From assembly GCF_900117315.1 (NCBI RefSeq), contig NZ_LT630337.1, forward strand, positions 1,518,409 through 1,582,408: a stretch of DNA of 64,000 bases. Direction: 5' to 3'. Shown in pieces: positions 37,839 through 45,654 of the stretch; the first letter of the stretch is position 1; every line of letters begins with the position of its first letter. The position numbers and the translations under genes are program-made. Source of the stretch: Bacillus massilinigeriensis (GTDB taxonomy: Bacteria; Bacillota; Bacilli; Bacillales; Cytobacillaceae). The notes under the pieces were generated by a model that saw nothing but the letters and a program-made list of their open reading frames with translations, was not told where the DNA came from and searched no databases.

Positions 37839-39041
37839 TTAATGTTTCTCTTGACCATTATGCTTTCCATTGCCTTTTACAGCATGATTATGGGATTGTT
37901 GTTGACTCTTATTTCGCTTTTGCTTTTCCATCATTTTCTTGCTTGTTTTCTCTTTTTTTACTTGTTTAATATAGTTCTTTTTTTGTTGCTTGACCTTTTG
38001 CTTTATTTCTTTTTTATTGCTTTTCTTTACTTCTTTTGCAGCTTTTTTTACAGCCTTTTTCGTAGCTTTCTTTGAAGAAGTAGAGATTTCTTTTTCTTGT
38101 AATGCATCTTGTTTTTTAGTTTCATCTTCAATGGAAACTGTTTGTTGTGATGTTTCAGTGGGTTCAGTTGTTAAAGTAGAAGGAGAAGTTGTTGTTGATC
38201 CGTCATTTCCAGGAACTTTTTCCTCCACCTTATTTTCTTGAGAATCCTCATTTATTTCTTTTTTCGCTAATTTTGCTTGTTTTTTCAGAAGCTTTTTATA
38301 GGCTTTTTCAATATTTTTTTGCAATGCAGCCTTAGCTGTTGGATTTTTCACCTTGTTCATTGCAGCTGTTAAAGCAACAATATTTTGTGATATTAGAACT
38401 TTAACATCATTAACTGATTCTTCTTCCTTATTGATTTCCTGGTCTTTATTTTCCTCTACCGCTTTTTCTTCCTCTGTTGGTACTGGTACAACACTGCCTG
38501 TCTCATTTTCATTTGTAGTTGTTTCATCTTTTGTAGATTCTGTTCCTTCTGTATCTGATTTTTCCTGACGATCATTGACAATGCTTTCTGCACTTTTCAT
38601 ATATTCCGTTGCCTTTTGTAAGGTTTCAATTGCCTTTTGCTCATCTCCGGAAGAAAATAAGCTTTCTGCCTCTGCAAGACGTTCAGCTGCATAAGTAGCT
38701 AATAGCTTTGCATCATCAACTTTATCAAGTGTAAAAGCTAGTTTAATTTTCTCAAATGCAATTTTTGCAAAATAAAAGAAATGACCTGGTAATAATGATG
38801 GTGACTCTAAAGTAGACGGGTTGGTCTGTGAATCTTCATTTAGCTGCACAGATTCATTTTGAGTATTGTCACTTGTATTATCAGCATTCGTATTTGGCAT
38901 TTCAACTACAGGAAGGTTGTTATCACTTATTGTTTCTTCAGCAAAAGCGAAGGATGGTGAAAATGTGAAGGCACCTGCCATGGCAATGGCTACAGATCCT
39001 TTTAATAATTTATTTATATTGTTTTTAGTTAGTTGTTTCAT
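37839..39041 (-). CDS. Exported DUF5667-domain protein with lysine-rich tail
   Basis: A 400-residue secreted protein. A signal peptide (about 1-34, ending AFAEE) is followed by an acidic Asn/Thr linker, then the DUF5667 core (about 80-160) starting LPGHFFYFAKIAFEKIKLAF. The core continues as helices with AERLAEAESLF and a TPR-like ETLQKATEYM. A second helical block and a Thr/Glu-rich linker lead to a C-terminal 80 residues that are about 40 percent lysine. The tail could bind anionic wall polymers, which is inference. It lies 123 bases upstream of sigI on the same strand and may be co-transcribed. Confidence 0.78.
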   Translation of the reverse strand: MKQLTKNNINKLLKGSVAIAMAGAFTFSPSFAFAEETISDNNLPVVEMPNTNADNTSDNTQNESVQLNEDSQTNPSTLESPSLLPGHFFYFAKIAFEKIKLAFTLDKVDDAKLLATYAAERLAEAESLFSSGDEQKAIETLQKATEYMKSAESIVNDRQEKSDTEGTESTKDETTTNENETGSVVPVPTEEEKAVEENKDQEINKEEESVNDVKVLISQNIVALTAAMNKVKNPTAKAALQKNIEKAYKKLLKKQAKLAKKEINEDSQENKVEEKVPGNDGSTTTSPSTLTTEPTETSQQTVSIEDETKKQDALQEKEISTSSKKATKKAVKKAAKEVKKSNKKEIKQKVKQQKKNYIKQVKKEKTSKKMMEKQKRNKSQQQSHNHAVKGNGKHNGQEKH

Positions 39042-39092
39042 AATTTAAGTTCACCTCATTATTTTTTTAGCGGCCGCTTTCTCACTAAACTT

Positions 39093-39122
39093 TACGGATG
39101 ATTATATTTTCTTTGTGGGGGT
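39093..39122 (-). promoter_or_regulatory. Candidate SigI-type promoter elements before the DUF5667 gene
   Basis: On the minus strand AACCCCCAC (39115-39123) stands 20 bases before CGTA (39093-39096), about 52 bases upstream of the coding start. SigI promoters are reported to use a C-rich -35 (ACCCCC) and a CGAA/CGTA -10. The spacing here may be longer than usual, so this is only a candidate. Confidence 0.3.
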
Positions 39123-39183
39123 TTGGATAAAATATTTTTTGAGTTTCTCTATTGAACTTGAATTCCAATTGTAACGGAAGGCA

Positions 39184-39235
39184 TAAAAAAAGCCTTATAA
39201 ACCGAGAATATATGAACTTTTCTCAGTTTATAAGG
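39184..39235 (-). terminator. Terminator of the terC-type gene
   Basis: CCTTATAAACCGAGA (39193-39207) pairs with TCTCAGTTTATAAGG (39221-39235), one mismatch, with a 13-base loop. On the minus strand a run of T follows. Confidence 0.85.
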
Positions 39236-39244
39236 TTTAGATTT

Positions 39245-40012
39245 TTATAGATGACTCTCTGCTTCAACCTGCTTTTTATTTGAAACTAGGAATCCACCAC
39301 CAGCGATAGCGATTAGAATAACCCAGAATATCAATTTCCATGTGACTGATTCTGGAAAATGCTCATCAATCAATGCAATTTGCGGATGGGCTAATGTCAA
39401 AACAGATAGCTTTACACCGACCCAACCAACAATTAAAAAGGCAGCTGTTTCAAGTTGTGGCCTTTTATTAAGCAATGACACAAACCAACTTGCCGCAAAT
39501 CTCATAATTACTAATCCAACGAAGCCACCGAGAAACATTACTAAGAATTGACCACCGTCAAGTCCACCAATATGAAACCAACCAGATGGGGTTAAAGTTA
39601 ATGCTAATGCAACAGCGGCAAGCATTGAATCGATTGCAAAGGCAATATCGGCTAGCTCCACTTTTAAAACGGTAAACCAGAAGGATGAAGTTTTGTTTTC
39701 GACAGGCTTATGTTCCTTTTCCTTCCCTCTAAATCGAATATACAAATGATGTCCGGTTAAAAAGAGAAGATAAAATGCTCCAAGCGCTTGAACCTGCCAT
39801 ACATCTGCTAAAAATGAAATCATAAATAGGGTGGCAAATCGAAAGATAAAAGCTCCAAACAGGCCATAAAATAAGGCCTTTTTCCTTTTTTTATCTGGCA
39901 AGTGTTTAACCATGACTGCCATAACAACAGCGTTATCTGCTGCTAAAATTCCCTCTAAACCTACTAGAACAAGTAATACCCAACCGTATTCTACTAATAT
40001 TCCCATATCCAT
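39245..40012 (-). CDS. ykoY: TerC-family membrane protein, YkoY (MeeY)-like manganese exporter
   Basis: A 255-residue membrane protein with seven predicted helices. Both TerC metal-binding signatures are present: AADNAVVMAVMVK in helix 1-2 and FAIDSMLAAVAL in helix 5. In B. subtilis the TerC proteins YceF and YkoY export manganese and supply metal to secreted enzymes. The long upstream frame is not coding. The ATG chosen (MDMGILVEY) has GGAGGGGG about 7 bases away, and the 5' leader between is a yybP-ykoY riboswitch. The gene's place near sigI matches B. subtilis ykoY-ykoZ. Confidence 0.92.
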   Translation of the reverse strand: MDMGILVEYGWVLLVLVGLEGILAADNAVVMAVMVKHLPDKKRKKALFYGLFGAFIFRFATLFMISFLADVWQVQALGAFYLLFLTGHHLYIRFRGKEKEHKPVENKTSSFWFTVLKVELADIAFAIDSMLAAVALALTLTPSGWFHIGGLDGGQFLVMFLGGFVGLVIMRFAASWFVSLLNKRPQLETAAFLIVGWVGVKLSVLTLAHPQIALIDEHFPESVTWKLIFWVILIAIAGGGFLVSNKKQVEAESHL

Positions 40013-40094
40013 GTACTTTCCCCCTCCAATAAATTTTTTATGAATGCTTTGTTGGCAGAGGGCTACATGGGCTTGTTTGGGACATTTTTGCATT

Positions 40095-40219
40095 AAAAAA
40101 GACCTCTGCCAACAGGCAAAGGTCTTGCAAGACATTAGTAAATGCCAACAAAGCCGATGGATTATGTATCCACGAATTGACGACTTTGTTTTAGGTTTCC
40201 CTAAAAGCTACTCCCCTTT
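40095..40219 (-). ncRNA. yybP-ykoY manganese riboswitch with terminator
   Basis: Read on the minus strand, the leader starts AAAGGGGAGTAGC and contains GTCGTCAATTCGTGG, CGGCTTTGTTGGCATTTAC and CTTGCAAGACCTTTGCC. These are the conserved blocks of the yybP-ykoY family, which senses Mn2+. It ends in an expression platform: GACCTTTGCC pairs with GGCAGAGGTC (40101-40124) followed by TTTTTT. A partner sequence that frees the ribosome site under high Mn would turn the gene on. The TerC gene follows at 40012. I am confident in this call from the core alone. Confidence 0.95.
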
Positions 40220-40333
40220 GATAAAAGGATTGGATTTATTAAGTTGTATTTATTGTATAATATCCTTGGAATTTATTCAAGGAAATATATGATTATCCAT
40301 TAAAGAAATCACTAATTATAACATTACTTTGCA

Positions 40334-41914
40334 TTATTGATAATTGTCCATTGGATTAAAGAGATGGACATCTGGATTCTTTTCCTGGAACCATCTTAAT
40401 GCAAAATCATTTTCAAATAAAAACACTTTTTTATCATAACGATCATTTACGAGTAAACTTCTAGAGCTGGACAAATTCTCATTGACCTCATCCTTTTCGA
40501 CCCAACGAGTAATTTTTGAGCCTAATCTTTCCATTAGAACTTCAACATTGTATTCATTCTTCATCCGATGCTCAAACACTTCGAATTGAAGCTGCCCAAC
40601 AGCTCCAAGTAAGTATTCTTCCGTTTTTACCGTTTTGAATAACTGAATAGCTCCTTCTTGGACTAACTGTTGAATTCCTTTATGAAAATGCTTTTGTTTC
40701 ATGACATTTTTAGCAGTTACACGAACAAATAGCTCAGGTGTAAATTGAGGGAGACGCTCATATTGGAATGAGTTTTTTCCAACCGTTAATGTGTCACCTA
40801 TTTGGTAGGTACCTGGATCATAAAGTCCAATGATATCTCCACTTACGGCTTCATCCACCGTGCTGCGATCATCCGCCATAAATTGGGTAGATTGAGCTAG
40901 TTTTATTTGTTTACCTATCCTCGGAATATTGACTGTCATCCCTCGTTCAAATTTACCAGAGCAAACTCGAAGAAAGGCAATACGATCGCGGTGAGCTGGA
41001 TTCATATTAGCTTGAATCTTGAAAATAAAGCCTGAAAACTCCTCTGATAATGGATCGATATCTCCTTCAGATGATTGACGCGGCTGTGGAGAAGGTGCAA
41101 ATTGTAAATAGGTCTCTAAGAAGGTTTGCACCCCAAAGTTTGTTAAAGCACTACCAAAGAATACTGGAGTTAATGATCCATCTTTTATCCTTTCTTCAGA
41201 AAAATCATTTCCAGCCTCATTCAACAGCATAATCTCTTCTAACGTTTGATCGTATAAGGAAGAAACCTTCAAAGGATGATCCCTTTCAATTTCCCCATCT
41301 TCATTTAATGAAATATAACGATCACTCTCATCTACTCTGAATTGCTCTATCCGATTATAGAAGCGGTCATATATACCTAAAAACTCTTTTCCCATTCCAA
41401 TTGGCCAATTCATTGGATAGGATTCAATGTTCATAACCTCTTCTAATTCAGCTAGTAGTTCCAATGGTGGTCTACCTTGGCGATCCAGCTTATTAATAAA
41501 TGTAAAAATTGGGATTCCTCTCATACGACATACCTTAAATAGCTTTAATGTTTGTTCCTCAATCCCTTTTGCAGAGTCAATAATCATGACCGCACTATCG
41601 ACAGCTGTTAAGGTACGATAAGTATCCTCACTAAAGTCTTGATGTCCAGGGGTATCCAATATATTCACACGACATCCGTGATAATCAAATTGCATTACAC
41701 TTGATGTAACAGAAATTCCTCTCTGCTTTTCTATTTCCATCCAATCGCTTGTTGCATATTTTCCTGTTTTCTTCCCCTTTACTGTTCCGGCGTCACGTAT
41801 TGCTCCACCGAATAACAACAATTTTTCTGTTAATGTCGTTTTACCCGCGTCAGGGTGGGAAATAATTGCAAACGTTCGACGAGATAAAACTTCCTCTTTA
41901 AAATTTTTTGCCAT
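40334..41914 (-). CDS. prfC: Peptide chain release factor 3
   Basis: A 526-residue translational GTPase that removes RF1/RF2 from the ribosome after termination. The G-domain motifs are [13 protein letters not shown] (G1, near residue 20), [13 protein letters not shown] (G2), [11 protein letters not shown] (G3) and NKLD (G4). RF3-specific domains II and III follow ([27 protein letters not shown]). Intact over its length. AGAGGATAAG precedes the ATG. RF3 is not universal in bacilli, and I recall that B. subtilis lacks it. Confidence 0.95.
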   Translation of the reverse strand: MAKNFKEEVLSRRTFAIISHPDAGKTTLTEKLLLFGGAIRDAGTVKGKKTGKYATSDWMEIEKQRGISVTSSVMQFDYHGCRVNILDTPGHQDFSEDTYRTLTAVDSAVMIIDSAKGIEEQTLKLFKVCRMRGIPIFTFINKLDRQGRPPLELLAELEEVMNIESYPMNWPIGMGKEFLGIYDRFYNRIEQFRVDESDRYISLNEDGEIERDHPLKVSSLYDQTLEEIMLLNEAGNDFSEERIKDGSLTPVFFGSALTNFGVQTFLETYLQFAPSPQPRQSSEGDIDPLSEEFSGFIFKIQANMNPAHRDRIAFLRVCSGKFERGMTVNIPRIGKQIKLAQSTQFMADDRSTVDEAVSGDIIGLYDPGTYQIGDTLTVGKNSFQYERLPQFTPELFVRVTAKNVMKQKHFHKGIQQLVQEGAIQLFKTVKTEEYLLGAVGQLQFEVFEHRMKNEYNVEVLMERLGSKITRWVEKDEVNENLSSSRSLLVNDRYDKKVFLFENDFALRWFQEKNPDVHLFNPMDNYQ

Positions 41915-42070
41915 ATATTTCTTATCCTCTCTTCATGCAAACAATAATCATACGCATTTTTAATCTTATCTTTCTCGTGGAAAGTTTGCAATGTTGGTTT
42001 AATGAATTTCCTATAGTACTTGAAAAAATTTTTATCCAATTTATAAAATGGATGGTCATAAGTGCAAAAA

Positions 42071-42097
42071 AGAAAGGAGGCCTAGTTTGACCTCCCC
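42071..42097 (-). terminator. Terminator after the nitroreductase gene
   Basis: GGAGG (42076-42080) and CCTCC (42091-42095) with extra G-U pairing. On the minus strand it is followed by TTTCTTTTTT. Confidence 0.55.
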
Positions 42098-42101
42098 CCT
42101 T

Positions 42102-42734
42102 CTATTTGTATTGTAAGATAACATCCTCTAATGGCAATCTTGTCGTTTGAAATGCTGATGCATCAGCTTTTCCAAGCGAAATTAACACTACAGGGAAAAA
42201 TCGCTCATCGACGTTAAACTTTTCAATAAATTTCTCTTTATCAAACCCACCCATAATTACTGTATCATAGCCCCGTTCTTTGGCAATCAAAGTCAATTGC
42301 ATGGTAACAAGTCCGCAGTCAAAGGATGAGATATTTTTACGGGCTTCCTCAGATGCATGTGGATAAGTATTATTGGTGCTGGCAATTAATCGATTCATAT
42401 TGGCTTCATCCATGAATCCTGCTTCATAGGCACTTCTATATACCTTTTCCACACTTTTATACATTTCCTTGTCACCTAAAACAGCAATAACTGCTGAAGC
42501 TGTTTCAACTTGCTCTTGATTATTGGCGATCGCTCTAAGTTCTTTCTTTGTCTCTTGATCTTGAATCACAATAAAGCGCCAAGATTGAAGGTTACTTGAT
42601 GAAGGGGCTAAAGTTGCTTCTTTTAGCATATCTTCTATTTCCTTTCTAGAAATAGAAAATTGTGAGTCATATTTTCTGACAGAATGACGTTTTTTTATTA
42701 CCTCTGATAACGTTTGATTCGCTACAGTTGTCAC
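42102..42734 (-). CDS. Nitroreductase family protein
   Basis: A 210-residue FMN-dependent NAD(P)H oxidoreductase. The FMN-binding start RRHSVRKYDSQFSISRKE-type segment, LAPSSSNLQSWRFIVI and the C-terminal YDTVIMGGFDKEKF place it in the nitroreductase fold. Close relatives in B. subtilis (YdgI, YodC) reduce quinones or nitro compounds. The window also holds mhqR, a quinone-stress repressor, but it is 27 kb away. No partner is adjacent. An imperfect TTAC/GTAA inverted repeat about 40 bases upstream might be an operator. Confidence 0.9.
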   Translation of the reverse strand: MTTVANQTLSEVIKKRHSVRKYDSQFSISRKEIEDMLKEATLAPSSSNLQSWRFIVIQDQETKKELRAIANNQEQVETASAVIAVLGDKEMYKSVEKVYRSAYEAGFMDEANMNRLIASTNNTYPHASEEARKNISSFDCGLVTMQLTLIAKERGYDTVIMGGFDKEKFIEKFNVDERFFPVVLISLGKADASAFQTTRLPLEDVILQYK

Positions 42735-43058
42735 TTCGGATGCCTCCCTAGTATCGTTAACTTACCTTTAGTAATCACATTACATTCTTACATTACACAG
42801 TTTCCCTTGGCAAGTCAAGATTAATGACTATACTACTATAAGAATAAACGTACTACTAACGCTAAATGACATAAGGTATTATTTATTGTTTGAAAATGGC
42901 TATGTAATCATACTTACTAAATCCTGAAGTGAAAATGATTAGCAATAGTCCCAATTGAAGATCAAATATGAACATGACCATGTTAGATAATTTCAAAAAA
43001 AGTATTATTCTGACATACGAAAAAAGCAGGGGTTGCCCCTGCCTCTTTTCTAATCTTC
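42735..43058. other. Intergenic region between nitroreductase and yjcZ genes
   Basis: A 324-base stretch. It holds the nitroreductase promoter at its left end and the yjcZ terminator at its right end (43021-43043). The middle is AT-rich, and I see no gene in it. A 60-codon frame (42883-43065) on the minus strand overlaps the terminator and has no ribosome site, so I do not call it. Confidence 0.5.
43021..43043 (-). terminator. Terminator of the first yjcZ-type gene
   Basis: GCAGGGG (43026-43032) and CCCCTGC (43036-43042) with a 3-base loop, flanked by A-rich and T-rich runs. On the minus strand a T-run follows. Confidence 0.8.
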
Positions 43059-43211
43059 TTACCACTTAAAGCATGCTGCCCCTACAATAATGAGAAGGAT
43101 AAATAATACAACGATTAGCGCAAAAGCACCACCGCCACCAAATCCATAGCCACCATAACAGCAGCCACCGTAGCCCCCCCAGCCATGACCATATCCGTAA
43201 CCAAATGGCAT
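43059..43211 (-). CDS. YjcZ-type small sporulation protein (50 aa)
   Basis: A 50-residue peptide: a Gly/Tyr/Trp-rich first half ([19 protein letters not shown]) and one hydrophobic helix ([18 protein letters not shown]). The YjcZ family of bacilli has this exact layout, with the conserved [15 protein letters not shown] segment. Such peptides are made during sporulation and are probably membrane or coat associated. AAGGGGG stands before the ATG. A paralogue lies 23 bases upstream. Too short for many automated tools. Confidence 0.82.
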   Translation of the reverse strand: MPFGYGYGHGWGGYGGCCYGGYGFGGGGAFALIVVLFILLIIVGAACFKW

Positions 43212-43233
43212 AATTAAACCCCCTTATTTATTA

Positions 43234-43338
43234 TTAGCAAAATCCTCCGTATCCCCATGAAGCACCAATTATAATTAAAAGGATAAACAAAACCACCAAT
43301 AAAGCAAAACCAGCATTATATCCTGCTACTCCTGACAT
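43234..43338 (-). CDS. YjcZ-type small sporulation protein (34 aa)
   Basis: A 34-residue peptide (MSGVAGYNAGFALLVVLFIL then LIIIGASWGYGGFC) with the same hydrophobic core as the neighbouring 50-aa peptide, but without the Gly-rich lead. AAGGAGG is 7 bases before the ATG. An alternative ATG two codons earlier overlaps that box. The two genes look like a tandem duplication read in one direction. Confidence 0.82.
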   Translation of the reverse strand: MSGVAGYNAGFALLVVLFILLIIIGASWGYGGFC

Positions 43339-43522
43339 GCTCATACCTCCTTAATTGATTTCCCTATATCCTATTCCGTACACCCAGTATTTGCGATAGA
43401 CAAACACACATTTTTCCGCAACCACCTATCTTTTACAATTTTTAAGAATAATGCAATTTTTATTCATTTAATGCATATGTTTATCAAGGGAAAAAGAGAT
43501 TTACAGGGGGAAAAGGATAAAA

Positions 43523-43828
43523 ATGAATAGGTCTGATCGTCACATTAATAACAAGAAACTCATTTACCAAAGATTTTCCTTAAACTTGACCATTGTTATA
43601 GTCATTATTGGATTTTTTTCTATTCATCTTTATTTACAAAGCTTAATCAAAATTGAAGCTCCAAATAAAGAGCTGGGCAGAAAAGTCATTGTTGAGATGC
43701 CTAATGGGAAAGATATATATACTTATGAAAAGTTAATTGTTAAGAAGGAAGGAAAAGTCCTATATAAGGGAGAACGAAACACGATCGATTTAACAGGGGG
43801 AAAAATCATTTATAATAATTGGAAATAG
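43523..43828 (+). CDS. Single-pass membrane protein of unknown function (101 aa)
   Basis: A 101-residue protein with a polar N-terminal 20 residues, one helix (about 21-41) and a beta-rich outside part (LGRKVIVEMPNGKDIYTYEKL...KIIYNNWK). GGGGGAAAAGG precedes the ATG. No family recognised. Isolated gene: upstream YjcZ genes are divergent and the YtvI gene converges. The C-terminal region looks like a small all-beta domain. Confidence 0.68.
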   Translation: MNRSDRHINNKKLIYQRFSLNLTIVIVIIGFFSIHLYLQSLIKIEAPNKELGRKVIVEMPNGKDIYTYEKLIVKKEGKVLYKGERNTIDLTGGKIIYNNWK

Positions 43829-43850
43829 GGCAGGAAGATCCCTGCCCTAT
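43825..43850. terminator. Bidirectional terminator after the 101-aa gene
   Basis: A 10-base perfect stem ATAGGGCAGG (43825-43834) and CCTGCCCTAT (43841-43850) with a 6-base loop. It begins inside the stop region of the 101-aa gene. T-rich on the right. Confidence 0.78.
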
Positions 43851-43859
43851 TCTTGTGTA

Positions 43860-44891
43860 CTATAATTTAAAATTAGTTGGAATAATATTTGCTTTTCTCA
43901 AAGTGTCAAAAACAATGACAATAGCCGGACCTACAAATAAACCAATAAATCCAAGGATTTTAAACCCAAGGTAAAGGCTAATAAGAGAGGCTAGAGCAGA
44001 AATACCTAAATTGGATGCATAAACCTTTGGTTCAATTATCCTCCTTACAACCGTTATGATAGCAAATAGAATGATTAAACCAACTCCGAATAGCTCTCTT
44101 TGCTGTAAAATGGCAACTACACCCCATGGTACAAGAACCGAACCAGTACCCAAAATTGGAAGAATATCAACAACAACAATTAACAACGATAGAAGCACAA
44201 CATGTGAGGCTTTAAGAATGGAAAGCCCGGCAAATGCAAGAATGAATGTTAATAAGCTGAAGATAATCTGCGCTTTAACAAAACCAACTCCAGCTTTTGT
44301 TAATTGATTTAGTACCAGAGATACTTTCTTTTTTGTTTCTAAGGTTAAATGGTCTTTAATATTGTTCTTTATTTTCTGCAACTCTAAACTAAATAAAAAT
44401 AATGCAACCAAATATATAATAAATTCAATTAGAAATCCAGGAATAGCTGTCACTAAATTGATCATTGCTTGGAGGATACCCTGTAGAAAGGAGTCTAAAG
44501 AGTTTACGGCATTTTCAATCGTTTTCTCCGTAGATGTGATTACTTCCGTTGGGAGAGTTTCTGAATATTTTTCCCATTTTCTAATTAATGGCAATATGGC
44601 AGTGACATAAAAATCTTTGACAAAGGTTGGTGTATTTTGAGAAAGATTTATTATCTGCTTAACAATAGTAGCAAATAAGTTATAACCTAATATCATCAGA
44701 GCAATAATATAAGACAGGAAGGTAGCAATAACCGCCTGTAGACGACTGAATTTGAATCTTTTTTGAAACCATCCAACTAATCCCTCAAGCAAGACCGCTG
44801 TAGCTAATGCAAAAATTAACGGCAGCCCGTAAGGTATTATTAAAAATACTATTACAATTGAAACTAAAATAATAATTCTTTTTTTCCACAT
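43860..44891 (-). CDS. AI-2E family membrane protein, YtvI-like
   Basis: A 343-residue membrane protein of about seven helices and one large loop (about 90-145), the PF01594 layout. Landmarks are LPLIFALATAVLLEGLVGWF near the start, ILPILGTGSVLVPWGVVAIL in the second half and GFIGLFVGPAIVIV at the end. In bacilli this family includes YtvI, a sporulation membrane protein, and permeases of unknown cargo. Despite the name few members carry autoinducer-2. Isolated gene. Confidence 0.85.
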   Translation of the reverse strand: MWKKRIIILVSIVIVFLIIPYGLPLIFALATAVLLEGLVGWFQKRFKFSRLQAVIATFLSYIIALMILGYNLFATIVKQIINLSQNTPTFVKDFYVTAILPLIRKWEKYSETLPTEVITSTEKTIENAVNSLDSFLQGILQAMINLVTAIPGFLIEFIIYLVALFLFSLELQKIKNNIKDHLTLETKKKVSLVLNQLTKAGVGFVKAQIIFSLLTFILAFAGLSILKASHVVLLSLLIVVVDILPILGTGSVLVPWGVVAILQQRELFGVGLIILFAIITVVRRIIEPKVYASNLGISALASLISLYLGFKILGFIGLFVGPAIVIVFDTLRKANIIPTNFKL

Positions 44892-45002
44892 GATGATACC
44901 CCTCTGTGAATCTCAGTTCCTTATTATTTATTGTAACATTAATTCATTACTAGACGTTGAATAATATGTAAAAAAGTTTTCTTATTTTCTACCAAAAGTA
45001 AT

Positions 45003-45029
45003 GTGGGGCTGCCAATATGTCAGCCCCAC
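45003..45029 (-). terminator. Hairpin after the Gly/Phe repeat gene
   Basis: GTGGGGCTG (45003-45011) pairs with CAGCCCCAC (45021-45029) over 9 bases. On the minus strand it is followed by ATTACTTTT, so it can act as a terminator. Confidence 0.72.
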
Positions 45030-45043
45030 TAGTAATTGGATGT

Positions 45044-45352
45044 TTAGAACCATCCACCATAGCCATATGGATAATATGGATAACCATATCCGTAATACGG
45101 TGGAGCGATCAAGGAGCCAGCAGCAAGACCTCCTAAGAAACCTAACGGAAATCCAAAACCAAACCCAAATGGTCTTCCGAAGCCAAACCCAAATGGTCTT
45201 CCGAAGCCAAATGGTCTTCCAAACCCGAATGGTCTACCGAAACCGAAACCAAAGGGTCTTCCAAAACCAAACCCGAATGGTCTTCTTAACATTGCTTCAT
45301 CGGCAAAATCAGGATTCATTAAATCTGAATAATATGGCATGCTTGAATTCAT
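45044..45352 (-). CDS. Gly/Phe/Arg tandem-repeat protein (102 aa), probable coat or surface protein
   Basis: A 102-residue protein. An acidic lead (about 1-22) is followed by seven repeats of the type RPFGFG/FG, then a Gly/Ala hinge and a Tyr/Gly/Pro-rich end (PPYYGYGYPYYPYGYGGWF). No Cys. Such Gly-aromatic repeats are common in self-assembling spore-coat and exosporium proteins, which is inference here. AGGAGG is 6 bases before the ATG. The overlapping plus-strand frame is antisense. I know no named homologue. Confidence 0.75.
   Translation of the reverse strand: MNSSMPYYSDLMNPDFADEAMLRRPFGFGFGRPFGFGFGRPFGFGRPFGFGRPFGFGFGRPFGFGFGFPLGFLGGLAAGSLIAPPYYGYGYPYYPYGYGGWF
45152..45292 (-). repeat. 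Tandem DNA repeats encoding RPFGFG units
   Basis: The units CGGAAGACCATTTGGGTTTG and close variants, 18 to 24 bases long, recur about seven times. Near-identity at DNA level, including silent positions, suggests recent slippage or unequal crossing over. Confidence 0.8.
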
Positions 45353-45515
45353 ACATATCCTCCTCAATTCATTCTAAGTTTTAATTACACTAAAAGAATA
45401 TGCATTTTTTAGGAAAAGGCTTGGGCACTTGCCTGATTTCGCATGGTCAATCTTAGAGAAAAGAGCAAATTTCCATTCCAATTCTTAAGTAATAAACTGA
45501 TAATTATCCTTACAT

Positions 45516-45554
45516 AAAAAACTACAATAAACTTAAAGTTTTATTGTAGTTTTT
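45516..45554. terminator. Bidirectional hairpin terminator
   Basis: AAAAACTACAATAAA (45516-45530) pairs with TTTATTGTAGTTTTT (45540-45554), a perfect 15-base stem. An A-run precedes and a T-run follows. Confidence 0.8.
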
Positions 45555-45596
45555 CTATCAATTTTCGTGTTAAAATAATACTCTATTGTCACAATG

Positions 45597-45653
45597 CCGT
45601 TCTCTGATGCTATTTCTCTACTCCAATTAGAGAATTACATCGTAAGAGAACGG
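45597..45653 (-). repeat. Nested hairpin directly after yclQ
   Basis: The outer arms CCGTTCTCT-GATG (45597-45609) and CATC-GTA-AGAGAACGG (45638-45653) pair, with a 3-base bulge. The inner TTCTCTA (45614-45620) and TAGAGAA (45628-45634) form a second stem. There is no U-run. It may stabilise the 3' end of the message or end it in another way. Confidence 0.6.
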
Positions 45654-45654
45654 T

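Larger units (their letters stand above)
45353..45654. other. Intergenic region between the repeat protein and yclQ
   Basis: A 302-base stretch. It holds the repeat-protein promoter, a bidirectional hairpin at 45516-45554 and a nested hairpin directly after the yclQ stop (45597-45653). No gene seen. Confidence 0.6.

Noticed and set aside
37990-38568. Ser/Phe-rich plus-strand frames over the DUF5667 gene
   Set aside because: They are antisense to Lys- and Thr-rich repeats. The DUF5667 frame has a signal peptide and domain.
39071-39078. A GCGGCCGC octamer in an AT-rich gap
   Set aside because: A chance restriction-site palindrome. No other regulatory context.
41830-42039. A 69-codon minus-strand frame overlapping the start of prfC
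   Set aside because: It overlaps the RF3 start in another frame and has no ribosome site. RF3 is clearly the real gene.
42883-43065. A 60-codon minus-strand frame near the yjcZ terminator
   Set aside because: It crosses the terminator hairpin and has no ribosome site.
45001-45384. A 127-codon plus-strand frame rich in Gln and Phe over the Gly/Phe repeat gene
   Set aside because: It is antisense to a repeat gene with a good ribosome site. The repeats create an open antisense frame by themselves.
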